Below are positions 58,793 to 64,000 of a stretch of DNA of 64,000 nucleotides, in pieces; position 1 is the first letter of the stretch, and each line of letters starts with the position of its first letter. A model generated the notes under the pieces. It saw only the letters and a program-made list of their open reading frames with translations, did no database searches and was not told the DNA's origin. The DNA comes from Stropharia rugosoannulata (taxonomy: Eukaryota; Basidiomycota; Agaricomycetes; Agaricales; Strophariaceae): positions 3,916,001 to 3,980,000 of the forward strand of contig JANCIK010000003.1 of assembly GCA_028532985.1 (NCBI GenBank), written 5' to 3'. The position numbers and the translations under genes were made by a program.

Positions 58793-59814
58793 GGCCGCGA
58801 TGAGTATGAGTGGGTGGGTGGTTGATGTTCATAGGATATGGTCTTGGATTTTGCTCTATGCGCTGCTCTGGTCAGCTTTTGCAGGTTTTTCTTTTGCAGG
58901 TTTTTCTCTTCTTTTCTTCGTTGCTCTCATCTCATCATGTACCATTTTTCAATGTTTTGTCTTCATCTTGTACATTTTACATTTTTGCATTGTCTGTCGT
59001 CCATCATCACTAGTCAAGTTATGTTGTCACTTACCATATGCCTTGTCCACTCTCATTTACTTAATAATCCCACTTACATTACTTGCGTAGACCTGCTCTA
59101 TACTAATACATTTGACGTGCAATGCACGCATTTATTAACATTTGCTTGGATGAAAGTAAACTGGTTATAACAGTGACTTATTCTGTTTGCAAAGGTAGAC
59201 TTTAGAAAATATAGTCGGGACTTAGTAACGGCTCGGTACCGATGACTAGTACACGCAAGACTGACGATCAGACACAACAATCCACGTCCTATGTAGCCTC
59301 CCAACACGTCAATCAAAAACTTCAAACCGGAGTGGCCTAACCGTCTGTTACTCTGTTTTAGCTATGAATATGCGCTGTGTCCGATGTCGAGACTATTTAG
59401 GAAGCAAAAATGTATGGTGGTTGTCTCATCAGTCTGGGGTCCAGGCGAAACGTAGCTTCGGAAAGGTCTATGCGTACGGATGTTTAGTACTTGGTGAAGG
59501 CCTCAAAGCAGCAGATCTACTGAGACGAAGCCTGAGGCCTGAAGCTTGAAGGCGCGCTAGGCAGGCTCAGTTTGCGACCCAGTCGAGTTTCAAAGCCGTG
59601 AGCTTTCCGGCCTGGACCAGAAGGACCAGAAGGACCAGAGACTGGACTGTCCCCGGACGGGCCGCACTCCCCGTTCTGACGCTGCTGCCCCTGAAGGATT
59701 TTTCGTCTCGTCCAACATGTACATTTGCACCTTTCGCTCGTCCCCTCATCTCCGAGTTCATCCGGGGATGCCTTTTGCTGTGCCCCCCCACATACGGCGC
59801 GCCCACCGAAAGCC
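58793..59814. other. 3' flank and gene-free region
   Basis: Pyrimidine-rich 3' flank of the preceding gene, then no supported gene. A short minisatellite of GGACCAGAA (three units) sits at 59615-59640. Confidence 0.5.
59615..59640. repeat. Minisatellite, 9-bp unit GGACCAGAA, about three copies
   Basis: Direct reading shows three tandem units, the last incomplete. Confidence 0.8.
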
Positions 59815-59817
59815 ACC

Positions 59818-59985
59818 TGCTGATACGGCTACTTTCTGGCCCCCTGTTCCACTTTCGGGCCCGGGGGAGGCTGAGTTGGAGGTCCCCTCGGTGGCTCGAC
59901 GACAGGTTGTAGGAGGAACCTATATTATATGCGTTGATGATAAACCCATGCTACTTAAACAAGGGTATCTCGTTGCTGCTGACGC
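59818..59985. repeat. Imperfect direct repeat, copy 1
   Basis: This copy shares GCTACTT-CTGGCCC, GAGTTGGAGG, CTCGACGACA and GTTG-AGGAGGAA with 60960-61125 in the same order and spacing. It is probably a remnant of a repetitive element; no frame or terminal signature identifies it. Confidence 0.65.
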
Positions 59986-60085
59986 ACGTCAGGTATCTTC
60001 GCGAAGTCAAGACGCACCAATGTTCAACGTTCAAGGGGCTGCGAGGTCAACGTTGAGTGGCAAGCTCTCTCTCTGACACTTCGAG

Positions 60086-60099
60086 GCGCATATATGCGC
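60086..60099. repeat. Perfect 14-bp palindrome GCGCATATATGCGC
   Basis: Near copies lie at 60200-60213 (GTGCATATATGCGC) and 60569-60582 (GTGCACATATGCGT), all in similar contexts (AGG before, AAT or GAAT after). Confidence 0.7.
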
Positions 60100-60959
60100 A
60101 AATGGAACACTGCAACGCGTCATCTCACCCACTCATATAATATCCTTACCTTCCTGGTAGCCCTGGACTGTGGATGCTGAACCCTGCTGCGACCTGAAGG
60201 TGCATATATGCGCAAATCGCCGTATCCTTGTGACTATTTCTGCTGCATTCTGAAGCTGCTACGCACTCATGGTAATAACCTGAAGCGGGAGAGCTGAGTC
60301 TGGGACTGTCGCAAATTCTCTCAAGCCTGCTAAGTGACTCTAAGAACCCTCGAGGCTCGCACGAAAGCAAGATTGCCTTGTGCTCTTAGCATGAGGCTCA
60401 TACTACCTGGGGATGCGGGTGTCGGGTCTGGGCTCAGTAAGATCCTGAGAGCTTTTGTTGTCGGCCGTTGATATTGAGCCACCATGAATCTCTGATTCTC
60501 CTGACTATGCTTCTAGGTTATCCCGCTCACTTTCCTTACGACCGCCGGCCCCGTTGCGCAGCTCTAAGGTGCACATATGCGTGAATGTTGCGCGTATCTT
60601 GCGACAATCATATATACGCTCCTAGCGGCTGCGACTGACGTATGATTTTTCTCCAAGTTCTTTCCCTCGTCTCATCTGTGTCCTTCCCGTACCATGATCA
60701 AAGCCTACAATATTCAAACTTGAAACTTCTTGCACGTTAAGCTTCCATGCTGAAGTTACACCCGCTTCCGAGAAAACAGTTACCAAACTGAGAGGATTCA
60801 GTCTTGATGAACTTTGATTCACGAAAGGACTCCAATGAATGCAAAGCTATCGTCACTTGAAAATATTTAATTATCCTGGTCGCTCTAACAATATAGCAAA
60901 CAGAGATGTTTTGATCATCTGTTGATTTGATAGGGTGATTGAAACCGTGCTCAACCGGC
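60100..60959. other. Gene-free region between the direct repeats
   Basis: It contains the two further copies of the palindrome motif. No coding sequence is supported. Confidence 0.5.
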
Positions 60960-61125
60960 GCTGACACGCAGTACTGAGCTACTTCCTGGCCCTAGTGGCC
61001 CACCGGCCCAGTTCCACTTGCGGGGAAGGTTGAGTTGGAGGCCCCGACGGCGCCTCGACGACAAGTTGCAGGAGGAATCGATACTATATGCATTGGTAAG
61101 AAGACCACGTCACTTACAGTATCTC
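60960..61125. repeat. Imperfect direct repeat, copy 2
   Basis: Similar to 59818-59985, about 1.14 kb downstream, roughly 75-80% alike by eye over the best part. Confidence 0.65.
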
Positions 61126-61402
61126 TTTGCCTGTTTCCGGAATTAAGGTATGCACTTTCTCGCACTTGATTTGACTTGTTTAATTCAATATCCTACATCT
61201 ATTTAGAGCTCCATCTGGCTTACGCACGCATCACAGTCGTACCAGTGCGTATCTGATTCAAAGTAACAATCAAACGCGATGCCTGATGCAACAGTCTCGT
61301 ATATACATAGATTGAGGAAACAGAAAACTTATAAAACCGGGCTGTATTGAACCATTGAGTAGTACTTTTTATCTACCTTTCTGTCTTATAAGCGCTTGTT
61401 CA

Positions 61403-63383
61403 ATGGGAGGTTTTAGCTTGGACATTAATCTTAGTCCGACGTATGGGGCATATCTTCTTGGGACATTCCTTGCCAACATGTACGCATAATGATTGCTTTG
61501 GACTTCTATTTTGCGAGCTTCTAACAAAACATATAGCCTACTCGGATTTACCTGCCTGCAGGTACACGGCATTTAGCTTTACTTGCTCAGTGGATGATTG
61601 ACTCTTTCCGTGAGACGTATATATATTTTAGAACATACAAAGATGGCCTAGTGGTGCAAACAACGGTATGGTCCTGCCTACTTATTCATTAGTAGTACCA
61701 AGTCATCCTCTATGTGGGTGCTAGGTCGCTTCTTTACTGTTTGTAATAGCGATATGCGCACTATCCTCTAGCTGATTTCTGTCTGGCTAGACTTCTTGAG
61801 CTAGTGCGTGGAGTACTTGGCATGCACGTAGTGTACTACTACCTCATCAATCACTACTTCAATCCGTTAGCGTTATTACAGAGCGTCTGGTGAGTGCATT
61901 TACCTCCATTGTAGTCATTTAACTAACGTTTCTTTAACAGGTCAATCAATGTATGTTTTTTTTCTTTGCAGGTTTAAAACTACCATTCACAAGTCTCTAC
62001 ATTTAAAGGTCCAATTCTGTGTAACAGTACGTATCTGTTAAGTTTTAACAACGTGATATATCAATTCACAAATCCCTCCTACTACAGTCAATGATTGTTT
62101 TTGTTACACACATATTCTATTCTGTTAAAATTTACCGCAGTACGTTATTAAAAGTCTATATAATCACCACACTGATTGTACTTGTAACAATCCTTCAGTT
62201 TCCAAAAAGAAGATTCTTATGCCCATGTTCATTGTACGTTTCGCAGCTCATGGCATCTTTGATTGGAAACTTCTGAGTACGGATCCACTTCCTAGTTCGT
62301 TATGTCTCTCGGCAATTTCTGTAGGTAATATTTGAGGAATTTATATATACTTTCAATGAACTCGTAATTTTTAAAGCACTCGGGTTGGGTGAGTATTATC
62401 TGTGATAACCTAGTTTTCACTCAATAACTTTTACTCTACTAGTATTAACGGCCAAGTTGTTTATTCATCCTGTCTCCGTAGACACTATTACGGGTCCCAT
62501 AAATATAATTAGTGGTATTCCAGATGTAAGTACCATTTAAACTCCTAGTCCGCAACATGGCTCGTAATGTTTTTTCCAAAATCTTCCAGATACTCTCAAA
62601 GAGCATTCTGATCTCTGCAGCCGTGATCGACTGGATAATTGTATTGACTCTAGGCTATTATCTCAACAAGGCACGCCCGAAAATTAATATTGAACAGTGA
62701 GTGCTTATTTGTCTACATAGAGATCAGCCCTGTTATTCCCTTTTCCTTGAATCCGTAGTAATCGAGCAGACAAGATTATTGACTGTTTGCTTATATATAC
62801 CATAAATAATGGTTTTCTCACAAGGTTTGCCAGTCCAATGAATGTCACACACACAGCTTAGGGTCCGTAGCTAATAACCGTACATTTTCAGCGTTACTGA
62901 TATCGTATCTCTGACCTTGGTGTGCCTTTTCTTAAACTCCGTGAGAGTAACGAGACCGGCTTCTCACTTTTATGTCTTAGGTATTTACAAAACCAAATGA
63001 CCTTTATTCGTTGGCTGTGTTCCAAGTTATAGGAAATCGTAAGTCTTTTGATATTGTTTCAAATTCAAACGAAACAACCGTCACGTACCGCATACAGTTT
63101 ATTCAAATTCATTACTGGCCACATTGAACTCACGCAAGTCCCACCAAGAATCATCGACGGTGCTAACAACCCTTAACTTCAACTCGTACCCGGTCCGAGA
63201 AAATAGGGAAGCAAGTAGCTCAGACGTGCATGTGGAAGATACCCGCCCTGCTTCTTTCCACGTTAATCCAGTAAAGGTATGTAGATGACGTACCCACCAT
63301 TTCGTAACTCTATGACAATGATACATCTGCTTTATTCATAGATAACGGGTGCTTCTGAGACTATTACTACGTCAGAACTATAG
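61403..63383 (+). CDS. DUF6534-type integral membrane protein, possibly damaged
   Basis: Many short exons spell out a DUF6534 protein of about 330 residues: MGGFSLDINLSPTYGAYLLG, then QTYIYFRTYKDGL, WLDFL, VVYYYLINHYFNPLALLQSV, MIVFVTHIFYSVKIYRS, IDWIIVLTLGYYLNKARPK, CLLIYTINNGFLTSVTDIVS and NSLLATLNSRKS. It ends at a TAG at 63381-63383. These match the order of helices in this basidiomycete family, whose role is unknown. Between WLDFL and the VVYYYL helix (about 61790-61815) I find no splice choice that keeps the frame. This is either a frameshift, or splicing that I could not resolve. Codon use is A/T-rich, unlike its neighbours, which fits relaxed selection. I favour a recently inactivated or rapidly evolving gene. 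Confidence 0.6.
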
Positions 63384-63577
63384 AATAGAACGGGCTAGGT
63401 GTATATGACTGGTTGAACGGCAAGGCCGGAGAGACTTTATTTACTTAGAAGTGAATCATCGTGCCGTAATGCCGCTAAAATCACCGTGTAAACTTGGTGT
63501 AAACTGTGACAGGGCCATTGGTTGCCAGTTGACTGAATTCCACGGCGCATTCAACCACCTATCGTTTAGACCTGCAA

Positions 63578-64000
63578 ATGAAAGTACGGTACCTGCCTGA
63601 AGAGCTCACTGATCTTATAATCGACAAGATACCAGAATCATATCGGTCAACGCACACTCCCAAGGAAATTCAGCTCCTTCCATGTCTTTCGTCGCTTTCA
63701 CTAGTCTCACATTCATTCCGGACCCGCGTCAATCATCATCGTTTCTATCAGCTTTCGTTTGCCATTCAGCATCTATCTATTGGCCAATATGAACGACTCC
63801 TTACCCTACGTCGCCTAATTTGTCAGCGCTTTTGGTCTTTCCCGGAGATGACAATTCAGCATCATGTCCGTTCTCTTCAGCTTTATATTATTCAAGATTA
63901 CAATGCCACGAGCACTCCTGATGCGTCATATACCGCTGAAGTTATCGAGAGTATAGTCAACCATAACTGGCAGGCAGACAAGGGGGAATATGAACTTTCT
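63578..64000 (+). CDS. F-box-like protein, N-terminal 141 residues (cut by right edge)
   Basis: The frame from ATG 63578 stays open to the window end. It begins MKVRYLPEELTDLIIDKIPE, then LPCLSSLSLVSHSFRTRVN. This is the F-box-like pattern (LPxEL-x-LII...LS-x-VS-x-x-FR) seen in very large families in mushroom-forming fungi. The following sequence (HHRFYQLSFAIQHLSIGQYE ... HHVRSLQLYI) is the usual transition to the variable substrate part. The start is 194 bp after the stop of the DUF6534-type gene. The substrate is unknown and the gene is incomplete. Confidence 0.75.
   Translation, partial: MKVRYLPEELTDLIIDKIPESYRSTHTPKEIQLLPCLSSLSLVSHSFRTRVNHHRFYQLSFAIQHLSIGQYERLLTLRRLICQRFWSFPEMTIQHHVRSLQLYIIQDYNATSTPDASYTAEVIESIVNHNWQADKGEYELS

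Noticed and set aside
1..64000. CRISPR arrays, bacterial operons or phage genes
   Set aside because: None seen; intron-bearing genes and tRNA introns show eukaryotic DNA.

Overview
The window is nuclear DNA of a filamentous basidiomycete, most likely an Agaricomycete. Most genes carry many short introns (about 50-60 nt). Both tRNA genes have a short intron after the anticodon. The gene content is typical of mushroom-forming fungi: adenylate-forming reductases, small secreted cysteine-rich proteins, F-box proteins, fungal seven-helix membrane proteins and a DUF6534-type protein. All coding calls come from reading frames and splice signals by eye. Exon borders are estimates unless stated.

Left part (1-24 kb). 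The 5' two thirds of a GCN2 eIF2-alpha kinase gene runs off the left edge (minus). A tRNA-Asp sits head to head with a lysine-methyltransferase-like gene. Two paralogous adenylation-thiolation-reductase (ATR) enzymes lie in the same orientation at 7.6-11.6 and 17.6-21.7 kb. Between them are a tiny cysteine-rich secreted peptide, a near-identical inverted duplication of a 10-cysteine secreted protein, a tRNA-Glu and an acidic basic-tailed nuclear-type protein. An NADP-dependent reductase of the dihydroflavonol-reductase type converges on the second ATR gene. This resembles a small specialised-metabolism and secretion locus, but no product can be inferred.

Middle (24-49 kb). An F-box protein comes first. 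Then come four related single-pass membrane proteins (27.2-28.5, 39.8-40.8, about 41.7-42.5 and 43.4-44.7 kb). Each has a Ser/Thr-rich outer part, one membrane helix and a cytoplasmic tail ending in a PPxY motif; three also share a short coiled coil. They flank a 2,519-residue disordered protein (29.8-37.9 kb). A 607-bp pogo/Fot1-type MITE lies just downstream of that gene. A seven-helix membrane protein and a second reductase close this part.

Right part (49-64 kb). A CHK1-type checkpoint kinase is followed by a head-to-head pair of MYND zinc-finger paralogues and an intronless disordered protein. A 2.6-kb gene-free stretch then carries a 160-bp imperfect direct repeat and palindromic motifs. 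The window ends with a DUF6534-type membrane protein that may be damaged and the start of an F-box-like gene cut by the right edge.
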